DNA from: an uncultured Lachnospiraceae bacterium
GTDB taxonomy: Bacteria > Bacillota > Clostridia > Lachnospirales > Lachnospiraceae
Assembly (NCBI GenBank): GCA_902775555.1
Contig: CACYMQ010000001.1
Span: 1-36,325, forward strand
Reading direction: 5' to 3'
Length of the DNA: 36,325 nt
Translations under genes and position numbers: made by a program
Notes under the pieces: model-generated
Databases searched by the model: none
What the model was told of the DNA's origin: nothing
What the model saw: only the letters and a program-made list of their open reading frames with translations
Part shown: piece by piece, positions 16,405-22,650 of the stretch
Layout of the letters: each line of letters opens with the position of its first letter
Position numbering within the stretch: position 1 is the stretch's first letter

Positions 16405-18747
16405 TCAAATCTTTCCATGCTTCCGCCGATAGATCCTCTGCTGACCATATATTTTCAGCCTTGGACGTTCATTGGTTCTTTCCCAATGAGACATGTGCAT
16501 CATAAGTGCCGTAATCGCATAGGAATCTGATGGTCTGAGTTCTTCCTTCTGCCTGCCAAAGCATTCGCACCATATCTCCATATTGGAAACAGTCTCACGA
16601 AGAACCGTCCCTTCCGGAGTGGTGGGATCATCCTTATCACGGATATAGTTTCTCCGGTCAAAGGCATCCATCGAATCCCAATTCTCAGGCAGCAAGGTAT
16701 CAAGATACTCAGCCACCAGGCCCTCACGTTCATCTATCTCCATTGCCGAGTTTTGTTCCTGCTTTGCGTACTTTTCGAGTTCCGGCGGCAGATAGAGATT
16801 CTCTTTTTCAGAGACCATCTTCACCTCAGCCCAGATCTGATCAACAAGGTCCTGTGTCATTTCCCATGGATGCCGGTTACTGATGCCGGTTACCTTTATG
16901 TTCCAGAACCGACGGTTCCCGGTGATATCCCGCAGATAACCGTTCTCAGAATTCGTTGTTCCAATGAAGATGCACTGTCTGGGATGCGGTGTGACCCGTC
17001 GTCCGAAAGAGGCACGGTACTTATCGTCCTGCCTGGAAATAAAGGCTTTCACCTTATCGATATCCGCCTTCTTCATCCCGGCGAGCTCACCGATTTCAAG
17101 GATCCAGAACCCCTGCAGCTTCTCCGCGGCAGTCTTGTCATTCATATCCGATAAGGAAAGGCTGTCCGAATACCACTGCATGCCAAGCTTTGCGATAACG
17201 GTGGATTTTCCGATACCCTGCGGTCCGTTTAATACCGGACAGAAATCAAACTTAATCCCCGGTTCCAGAACCCGTTTGTATGCGGCGCATAAGGTCTTTC
17301 TCGTGGCCGCCTTCACGTAGTCGTTGTCCTGGGCTCCGAGATAGTCAATGAATATGGACTCCGCCCGGACTACCCCGTCCCACTCCGGCAGGGAAGCAAA
17401 GTATTCCCGTATCGGATGGTATGACCGGTCATCAGACACTTTGGTCACTCCTATCTGGTAGTTCCTCTGCGAAAAGGTTCCATACCTGTCATCGATATAG
17501 CTGATCAGCTGCGCGTCATCCGCGTCACGCCAGAATCTGGCCGGATGTTTCCAGGGAACCTCTTCCTTGATCTCCATACCGTCCGCCAGCTCATTGAACA
17601 CAATGCCTTTCAGTTCCGGATCATTTTCCATGATGAGACGGATGTTATGGAGACTGTTAACCAGCACTCCGCTCTTGTCATATGCAAGCTGTGAAAGCCA
17701 TGCATCCTCACCATCATCGAAATCCTCAATAGCCTTAGCCATTCGTTCCTTTGCCGCAAGGATCTTTATTTCCGGCAGGTTCATGACAAAGTCAGCCATA
17801 TTCTTAAAGGACTGTTTCGGATCCACATCCGGAAACTTATGAATACGGACCAGGTCAAAAGCGTTTACCAGCTTTCCGAACGCCGGATCCGTCGCATGGT
17901 GGGAATAAGCGAAGGTTCCGTTCTCATATAAGACAAGCCCCGCCGTACTCTCACCGGCGATATAGGTATATCTGCCGGACATATTGGCGACTGGCTCATA
18001 CACATCGGCAAGGAAAGCATCAATCGCGTCAGCAACCGTATAAAGCCTGCAGAAAAGACCGACCGCGCCTTCCTTTGTCAGAGGATCCTTCTGTTTTGTC
18101 CCTTCCGGTTTCTTTGCTGTGCTCTCTTTCGGTGTAGTGGGAAGCAAAGAACAATCCGTCCAGTTCGGGTGTGCCGAAAGCACCTTGTCCGGATCCACAG
18201 TGTCACCGTCAAGCTCCACATACAGGTATTCCCCGTCTGACGGGCAGGAGGGCCAGTACATCAGCTGATGTGGTTCAAACGAACATGCATCGACCATATC
18301 GAGGATTCCCAGCTCCTGCGCCATGAACCTTGCTACGGCGTTATGCTCATCCGGCGACATATCTCTCCCTGCAGGAAGGATCACCCTGACTCGCGGCTTA
18401 TCCGGCATATGGCTGTGAGTTGAATAAACGCAGCCCTTGTATTTGATCTTGTTTTTGATGTCCTTTACGAACTCAGGTGTGGCAAAGTCCAGGTCATAAA
18501 CCACCATGGACCGGCAGTCCACATGGTCTACCTTCCTGCGGTTATCCTTCAGATGCCCTGCCACAAAACCGCCTTTATCCTTAATGACATCTCTCTTTGC
18601 TTTCGGAAATGTCTGGTACTCCACCGATGACTCTGAAGTCCGGATCGGTGTTTTGAGCCGCTCACACAACTTCTCAAAGGTTATGGTCTTGTTTGACCAG
18701 AACTTCGATTTACGGGAATCTCCATAAGCAATTTTCAGGTCACGCAT
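16405..18747 (-). CDS. VapE-like phage primase/helicase
   Basis: I take the start MRDLKIAYGDSRKSKFWSNK at 18747 (GGGAGG site), giving 780 residues; a TTG start 33 bases upstream lacks a better site. The N-terminal third has a primase-polymerase-like SMVVYDLDFATPEF segment with acidic residues, followed by YSTHSHMPDKPRVRVILPAG. The C-terminal half is the virulence-associated E / superfamily 3-like ATPase. It has Walker A GPQGIGKST (about residues 505-513), an acidic strand WILEIGELAGM, a conserved FISRQDDKYRASFGRR segment, the sensor-like CIFIGTTNSENGYLRD and GNRRFWNIKV. The protein would prime and unwind DNA for element replication. Its start overlaps the preceding gene by eight bases. A candidate origin lies just downstream of its stop. 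Confidence 0.85.
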   Translation of the reverse strand: MRDLKIAYGDSRKSKFWSNKTITFEKLCERLKTPIRTSESSVEYQTFPKAKRDVIKDKGGFVAGHLKDNRRKVDHVDCRSMVVYDLDFATPEFVKDIKNKIKYKGCVYSTHSHMPDKPRVRVILPAGRDMSPDEHNAVARFMAQELGILDMVDACSFEPHQLMYWPSCPSDGEYLYVELDGDTVDPDKVLSAHPNWTDCSLLPTTPKESTAKKPEGTKQKDPLTKEGAVGLFCRLYTVADAIDAFLADVYEPVANMSGRYTYIAGESTAGLVLYENGTFAYSHHATDPAFGKLVNAFDLVRIHKFPDVDPKQSFKNMADFVMNLPEIKILAAKERMAKAIEDFDDGEDAWLSQLAYDKSGVLVNSLHNIRLIMENDPELKGIVFNELADGMEIKEEVPWKHPARFWRDADDAQLISYIDDRYGTFSQRNYQIGVTKVSDDRSYHPIREYFASLPEWDGVVRAESIFIDYLGAQDNDYVKAATRKTLCAAYKRVLEPGIKFDFCPVLNGPQGIGKSTVIAKLGMQWYSDSLSLSDMNDKTAAEKLQGFWILEIGELAGMKKADIDKVKAFISRQDDKYRASFGRRVTPHPRQCIFIGTTNSENGYLRDITGNRRFWNIKVTGISNRHPWEMTQDLVDQIWAEVKMVSEKENLYLPPELEKYAKQEQNSAMEIDEREGLVAEYLDTLLPENWDSMDAFDRRNYIRDKDDPTTPEGTVLRETVSNMEIWCECFGRQKEELRPSDSYAITALMMHMSHWERTNERPRLKIYGQQRIYRRKHGKI

Positions 18748-19324
18748 TCGCTGGTCCTCCCTTCTGATAAAGTTGCTCAACCCTTTCCTTCTCCGCTCTG
18801 CTCATATTCGACGGAGGGATATAGTCGAAATCAAACCCGTAGCGTTCCAGCATGTCGATCATGATGACCTCATTGCCTTTCCGGATATCCGCCTCATTTA
18901 CAAATACTTCTACCCAGGACAGAATGCGGTCCCGCAGCATCTCATCCGGCAAAGGATTGATCCTGAGGACCGGGATACCGAATCGTGCTGCAATCGCATT
19001 CTTCTTCGCATCCGCGATAGCCGCCTTTACAACGTGGGCCTTGCAGCGTTCCGGACGAACGCCGGTTCTTAAGTAAAAATCGCTTTCGTAATGATCCTCT
19101 CCGTCATATTCAATGAAAAGTTTCGGTTGTCCATCTTTAAGAACCGCGATATCGAACGGACTGCGCCGGCATCCGTCAGCATCGATCCGGTATTCTTCCT
19201 CATAAGGAATGCCGCACTCGTCCAGGATGGCAGTGATCCTTCTTGCGCCGACGCTTCCTGTCTGAGGAGGAAGGAACACTTCTTTACCGTATTTATTTAT
19301 GGTTGTGATACTTTCCGCTCTCAT
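18740..19324 (-). CDS. PD-(D/E)XK nuclease-like protein
   Basis: The start MRAESITTINKYGKEVFLPP at 19324 has a GGAGG site and overlaps the stop of a tiny upstream ORF; the 31-residue longer frame lacks this support. The 194-residue protein contains a restriction-endonuclease-like core: FDIAVLKDGQPKLFIEYDGE (Asp, then Glu-Tyr-Asp-Gly), DHYE, and a following helix KKNAIAARFGIPVLRINP. This E-x-D-G-x-x-H-Y pattern is shared by Vsr/DUF2726-like nucleases, where the Lys of E-x-K can be replaced. The C-terminal 60 residues are helical and acidic. It is the first large gene of the leftward replication arm and may process recombination or replication intermediates. The assignment rests on motif resemblance. 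Confidence 0.55.
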   Translation of the reverse strand: MRAESITTINKYGKEVFLPPQTGSVGARRITAILDECGIPYEEEYRIDADGCRRSPFDIAVLKDGQPKLFIEYDGEDHYESDFYLRTGVRPERCKAHVVKAAIADAKKNAIAARFGIPVLRINPLPDEMLRDRILSWVEVFVNEADIRKGNEVIMIDMLERYGFDFDYIPPSNMSRAEKERVEQLYQKGGPANA

Positions 19325-19434
19325 CCCGCACCTCCTGTCGCTTTCTCTGATTCGTCCGTGTTCACCGGCCCGTGCCTGCCCGCATATCTGCGATCTGATT
19401 TCTTCAAACCAGTCCAATTGATGTAGATATTCAC
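19321..19434 (-). CDS. Possible small leader ORF, 37 aa, GTG start
   Basis: The frame reads (V/M)NIYINWTGLKKSDRRYAGR and ends at a TGA that overlaps the ATG of the nuclease-like gene. A GAGG site lies eight bases before the GTG. It would be the first translated ORF after the leftward copy of the bipartite motif. Translational coupling is the main support; the product itself is not recognised. Confidence 0.4.
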   Translation of the reverse strand: MNIYINWTGLKKSDRRYAGRHGPVNTDESEKATGGAG

Positions 19435-19482
19435 ATCAACCACCTCGTTTCTTTGGATTAGTAAAGCCCATCACTGGTCTTT

Positions 19483-19518
19483 CCAAAGGTCTAGGTATCA
19501 GTTCGCTCATTTTTCCGG
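19483..19518 (-). promoter_or_regulatory. Bipartite motif copy A, facing the leftward replication arm
   Basis: On the minus strand CCGGAAAAA (19510-19518), eight bases, then CTGATACCTAGACCT (19487-19501) and TTGGA. It ends about 50 bases upstream of the first leftward ORF. No good sigma-A -10 box is seen nearby, which makes the motif itself the best promoter or activator-site candidate. Confidence 0.7.
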
Positions 19519-19583
19519 TCTTTGCATAAACTTTTTTCTATTTTTTTGCCCGAGACAGAATCGCTTTCTTAATAAAGAAAAAG

Positions 19584-19613
19584 CCGGTCACCTCAGACCG
19601 GAAAATTTTTTTT
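19584..19613 (+). terminator. Hairpin with T-run in the divergent control region
   Basis: CCGGTC at 19584-19589 pairs with GACCGG at 19596-19601, followed by AAAA and eight T. It lies between copy A and copies B/C and could insulate the two divergent arms. A weaker TTTCTT/AAGAAA hairpin lies just before it. Confidence 0.5.
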
Positions 19614-19621
19614 CATAAAAA

Positions 19622-19658
19622 CCGGAAAAACCTGCCAGCTGATACCTAGACCTGTGAA
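19622..19658 (+). promoter_or_regulatory. Bipartite motif copy B, facing the rightward replication arm
   Basis: CCGGAAAAA (19622-19630), eight bases, then CTGATACCTAGACCT (19639-19653) and GTGAA. It shares 24 fixed positions and exact spacing with copies A and C and lies about 105 bases upstream of the first rightward start. Confidence 0.7.
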
Positions 19659-19704
19659 ACGACAGGAAAAGGAATCAGCTCCAAAAAAAAAATTCCGGAA
19701 AAAA

Positions 19705-19740
19705 CCGGAAAAATCCCTGAACTGATACCTAGACCTGTGA
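19705..19740 (+). promoter_or_regulatory. Bipartite motif copy C, closest to the rightward arm
   Basis: CCGGAAAAA (19705-19713), eight bases, then CTGATACCTAGACCT (19722-19736) and GTGAG. The next ribosome site (AAAGGAGG) begins about ten bases later, so transcription starting just past the motif would give a very short leader. An additional CCGGAAAA precedes it at 19695. Confidence 0.7.
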
Positions 19741-19763
19741 GAACAGCGAAAGGAGGAATGACG

Positions 19764-19835
19764 ATGAACGACAGAACAGTTTCAGACGCCGCCCCGGGCC
19801 ATACCGCGGCGGCAGTTCAGAAGAATGATCATTGA
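19764..19835 (+). CDS. Possible leader peptide, 23 aa
   Basis: A strong AAAGGAGG lies seven bases before an ATG that opens a 23-codon frame (MNDRTVSDAAPGHTAAAVQK...). It ends 30 bases before the next gene. It is the first ORF after motif copy C. It may be a leader peptide or a true microprotein; only the ribosome site supports it. Confidence 0.35.
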   Translation: MNDRTVSDAAPGHTAAAVQKNDH

Positions 19836-19864
19836 AAGAAAAATATGTAAAGGAGAATGACAAG

Positions 19865-20224
19865 ATGAGTAAAATGAGTGAATTGTCGCAGGTACTGGAT
19901 GAATTGATCTCCTGCGGCGAAAAGCTGATCAAACTGGCAAAAGCAATAAGGGAATGCTTTACACCCGATACTGCTATTGAAGAAACCAGACCGGTTGTCG
20001 AAGCAAAGCCTGTAGCCAAGGCAGAGATCCCCGCTCCTCCTTCCTATTCAAAAGAAGATATCCGCGGGATGCTCGCTGCAAAAGCCAGTGAAGAAAACGG
20101 TCGTTACAAGTCCGATGTAAAAGCCATCGTAAAGAAGTACGGCAACGGAGGAACGCTGACAGACATTCCGGCAGAATCTTATCCGGAACTGGTGAAAGAA
20201 CTGGAGGGACTGAGCGATGGCTGA
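19865..20224 (+). CDS. Small phage protein often labelled rrp5-like
   Basis: The start MSKMSELSQVLDELISCGEK at 19865 follows AAAGGAG. The 119-residue product has an N-terminal helix, a Pro/Ala/Val-rich linker (residues 40-60) and a C-terminal domain. That domain contains YSKEDIRGMLAAKASEENGR, VKAIVKKYGNGGTLTDIP and a final LVKELEGL helix. This pattern matches small proteins at the start of clostridial phage DNA modules that databases often call rRNA biogenesis protein rrp5. That name is almost certainly a misnomer. Its stop overlaps the DUF2800 start by eight bases. Its role is unknown; its consistent place before DUF2800/DUF2815/polymerase suggests DNA metabolism. Confidence 0.6.
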   Translation: MSKMSELSQVLDELISCGEKLIKLAKAIRECFTPDTAIEETRPVVEAKPVAKAEIPAPPSYSKEDIRGMLAAKASEENGRYKSDVKAIVKKYGNGGTLTDIPAESYPELVKELEGLSDG

Positions 20225-21335
20225 TCATGCATTACTCTCCGCGTCATCCTCGCATCGGTGGCTCTCATGCCCGCCGTCAGCGAAGCTTTGTGCGGAGATC
20301 AAAGACGAAACCTCTCCCTTTGCCATGCAGGGAACGGATGCTCACAGCCTCTGTGAATATAAGGTACTTCACGCACTTGGAGAAGATGTCCAGGATCCTA
20401 CTGAAAACCTGGACTACTACGATTCCGAGATGAATGAGTGCACTGATGAGTACTGCGCTTATGTTATGGAACAGTATGAGGACGCAAAGACGCTCTGCAA
20501 GGATCCGAAGGTTCTCGTGGAACAGCGGCTGGACTTTTCAAAATGGGTACCGGATGGTTTCGGTACCGGAGACTGCCTCATCATCGCGGATAAGCAGCTT
20601 CATATCATTGATTTCAAGTATGGACTTGGAGTCCTGGTAGAAGCCGAAAACAACCCGCAGATGATGTGCTACGCTCTCGGAGCTCTGGATACCTATGATG
20701 GGATCTACGATATCGAATCGGTAAAGATGACCATCTTCCAGCCCCGCAGAGGAAATGTCAGCAGCTTCACGATCAGTAAGGCTGATCTTCTGAACTGGGC
20801 GGAGAACACTCTCGCGCCTGTTGCTAAACTGGCTTACAACGGAGAAGGCGAATTCAGCGCCGGGGACCACTGCCAGTTCTGCAAGATGAAAGCCACCTGC
20901 CGGAAACGTGCGGAGTACAATCTGGAACTTGCCAGATATGATTTCCCGCCACCGGCAACACTGGATGATCTGGAAATTGCCGCTATCCTGCCCCGGTTAG
21001 ATGATCTGACCAACTGGGCGAACGACATTCGGGAATATGCCCTGCAGAAAGCACTGAATGGAACTGAGTTCCCCGGATTCAAAGTGGTGGAAGGCAGATC
21101 TGTACGGAAATTCATCGATGAAGCGACTGTCGCAGCTATTGTTTCGGATGCTGGTTTTGATCCTTATGAGAAGAAGGTTCTCGGGATCACGGCGATGACT
21201 ACCCTGCTGGGTAAAAAGAAATTTGAAGAACTGTTGAGCGGCATGATCACAAAGCCGCCCGGCAAACCGACACTGGTGCCCGAGTCCGACAAACGGCCGG
21301 CACTGGACACAGCAATAAATGATTTCAAAGAATAA
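20217..21335 (+). CDS. DUF2800 family Cas4-like nuclease
   Basis: The 372-residue product begins MADHALLSASSSHRWLSCPP, with the DUF2800 N-terminal S-x-x-x-R-W-L-x-C-P. A GTE/GTD-like AMQGTDAHSLCE follows. The PD-(D/E)XK core reads FGTGDCLIIADKQLHIIDFK, with Gly-Thr-Gly-Asp and Asp-Phe-Lys. A C-terminal cluster CQFCKMKATCRKRAEY, together with the N-terminal Cys, resembles the four-Cys Fe-S arrangement of Cas4/AddB-type exonucleases. It is likely a recombination-associated exonuclease working with the neighbouring DUF2815 single-strand binding protein, a pair common in phages. The start overlaps the previous gene and has GGAGG nine bases upstream. Confidence 0.85.
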   Translation: MADHALLSASSSHRWLSCPPSAKLCAEIKDETSPFAMQGTDAHSLCEYKVLHALGEDVQDPTENLDYYDSEMNECTDEYCAYVMEQYEDAKTLCKDPKVLVEQRLDFSKWVPDGFGTGDCLIIADKQLHIIDFKYGLGVLVEAENNPQMMCYALGALDTYDGIYDIESVKMTIFQPRRGNVSSFTISKADLLNWAENTLAPVAKLAYNGEGEFSAGDHCQFCKMKATCRKRAEYNLELARYDFPPPATLDDLEIAAILPRLDDLTNWANDIREYALQKALNGTEFPGFKVVEGRSVRKFIDEATVAAIVSDAGFDPYEKKVLGITAMTTLLGKKKFEELLSGMITKPPGKPTLVPESDKRPALDTAINDFKE

Positions 21336-21350
21336 CAGGAGGACAATATT

Positions 21351-21914
21351 ATGCCTAAGATTTTGAATGCTACAAAGGTAATCACAGGAAAGAACACAAG
21401 ATGGAGCTATGCCAATGTATGGGATCCCAAGTCAATCAACGGCGGAGCGCCGAAGTACAGCGTGTCCCTCATCATTCCGAAGTCGGATACGGCAACCATC
21501 GAGAAAATCAAGGCCGCGATTAAGGCTGCCTACGAGGAAGGCGAAAGCAAACTGAAGGGAAATGGAAAAACGGTTCCGCCCTTGGAATCACTGAAGACTC
21601 CTCTTCGTGATGGTGATCTGGAACGTCCGGATGATGAAGCGTATCATGACAGCTACTTCATCAACGCAAACAGCTCTTCTGCCCCCGGGATCGTAGACGC
21701 AAACTGTCAGCCGATCCTGGATCGTTCCGAGGTCTACTCAGGTGTTTACGGCCGCGCTTCCATTAACCTGTATGCATTTAACAGCAATGGAAACAAAGGA
21801 ATCGCGTGCGGTCTGAACAATCTTCAGAAGATCCGTGACGGGGAACCCCTGGGCGGTAAGTCCAGCGCTGAAGATGACTTTGCTACCGAAGATGAGGATG
21901 ATTTCCTCGACTAA
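21351..21914 (+). CDS. DUF2815 family single-stranded-DNA-binding-like protein
   Basis: The 187-residue product starts MPKILNATKVITGKNTRWSY behind AGGAGG. It has a basic N-terminal strand, YSVSLIIPKSDTATIEKIK, a helix AAIKAAYEEGESKLKG, a central RDGDLERPDDEAYHDSYFIN segment and SGVYGRASINLYAFNSNGNK. The tail is strongly acidic (DDFATEDEDDFLD), as in SSB-type proteins that recruit partners by an acidic tip. DUF2815 proteins are phage-encoded OB-fold-like single-strand binders adjacent to DUF2800. In this element it would serve polymerase and nuclease in the same operon. The short gap of 15 bases to DUF2800 supports co-expression. Confidence 0.85.
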   Translation: MPKILNATKVITGKNTRWSYANVWDPKSINGGAPKYSVSLIIPKSDTATIEKIKAAIKAAYEEGESKLKGNGKTVPPLESLKTPLRDGDLERPDDEAYHDSYFINANSSSAPGIVDANCQPILDRSEVYSGVYGRASINLYAFNSNGNKGIACGLNNLQKIRDGEPLGGKSSAEDDFATEDEDDFLD

Positions 21915-21934
21915 TAGTCAGCTGACCAAATAAC

Positions 21935-21963
21935 GGGCGGCGGTATTCCAGAAATCGCCGCCC
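21935..21963 (+). other. GC-rich intergenic hairpin
   Basis: GGGCGGCG (21935-21942) pairs perfectly with CGCCGCCC (21956-21963); the loop contains ATTCCAGAA. It follows the DUF2815 stop, has no T-run, and lies within an operon. RNA stabilisation or processing between cistrons is more likely than termination. Confidence 0.6.
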
Positions 21964-21990
21964 CATCTAAGAAATAAGGAGAAAAACAAG

Positions 21991-22596
21991 ATGAAAGATA
22001 TAACCCTTTTTAAGCCGATCGTGCTTCGCAGATCGTTGGATGACATGACGCTTTCTCAGAAAGAGATTGCCCTCGACCTTCTGACCAATAGTAAGGTACT
22101 CGTTCCTGGAAAAGATGGGCTGAAATATGTATCCATAGAAGATCCAAAGCAGGTGCGCCCCAGGTACTTCATTTACGGATCTGAAGCTGTATGCTATTAC
22201 CGCCAGTCCTTAGGACTTCCGGATGTATCCATCACAACCATCTGCGTTGATGAAATACTCACAGCGCCGGATGATTATGATACCCTCTACGATATACTCT
22301 ATCTCCTAAACCGGGTTCATATGCGCAATGAGCGTATTGCCAAAGTCACTGAGCTCGGATGCCCGTTGGTCATCCTTTGGAACGAATACCGGATGCTGCA
22401 AGGGTATGTGGAGACACTTCAGGATAACAACTGGTGCGGACATCCGATAATTAACAGCTTTGACGCGCCCGATTTGGATAAGGATGCTGAACCAGGCAAA
22501 TACAAGCATTATGAGAAAATCCGCAAATCACTCGTGGATATCGGATACAGCCTTTTGGACTACCAGCGGCTTGATGATGAAGCATACGATGAATAG
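21991..22596 (+). CDS. Hypothetical phage protein, 201 aa
   Basis: The product begins MKDITLFKPIVLRRSLDDMT behind AAGGAG. It lies between DUF2815 and the DNA polymerase with hairpins on both sides. It contains an aromatic-rich middle (RPRYFIYGSEAVCYYRQSLG) and a helical part with YDILYLLNRVHMRNERIAK. Its C-terminal half is acidic, ending LDDEAYDE. No catalytic motif, membrane helix or known domain is recognised. Position suggests a replication accessory, but nothing in the sequence proves it. Confidence 0.6.
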   Translation: MKDITLFKPIVLRRSLDDMTLSQKEIALDLLTNSKVLVPGKDGLKYVSIEDPKQVRPRYFIYGSEAVCYYRQSLGLPDVSITTICVDEILTAPDDYDTLYDILYLLNRVHMRNERIAKVTELGCPLVILWNEYRMLQGYVETLQDNNWCGHPIINSFDAPDLDKDAEPGKYKHYEKIRKSLVDIGYSLLDYQRLDDEAYDE

Positions 22597-22601
22597 AAAT
22601 G

Positions 22602-22630
22602 AGGGCAGCCGGAACTATACCTGCTGCCCT
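22602..22630 (+). other. Intergenic hairpin before the polymerase gene
   Basis: AGGGCAGC (22602-22609) pairs perfectly with GCTGCCCT (22623-22630), 13-base loop, no T-run. It lies just after the stop at 22596 and 20 bases before the polymerase start, so it may modulate the processing or translation of the polymerase mRNA. Confidence 0.6.
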
Positions 22631-22650
22631 TAAGAAGCGAGGAACAAACC

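Noticed and set aside
19764-20019. Minus-strand ORF of 96 codons (19729-20019)
   Set aside because: It runs against the rightward operon start and overlaps motif C and two ribosome sites; translation is Ser/Phe/Leu-rich with no domain.
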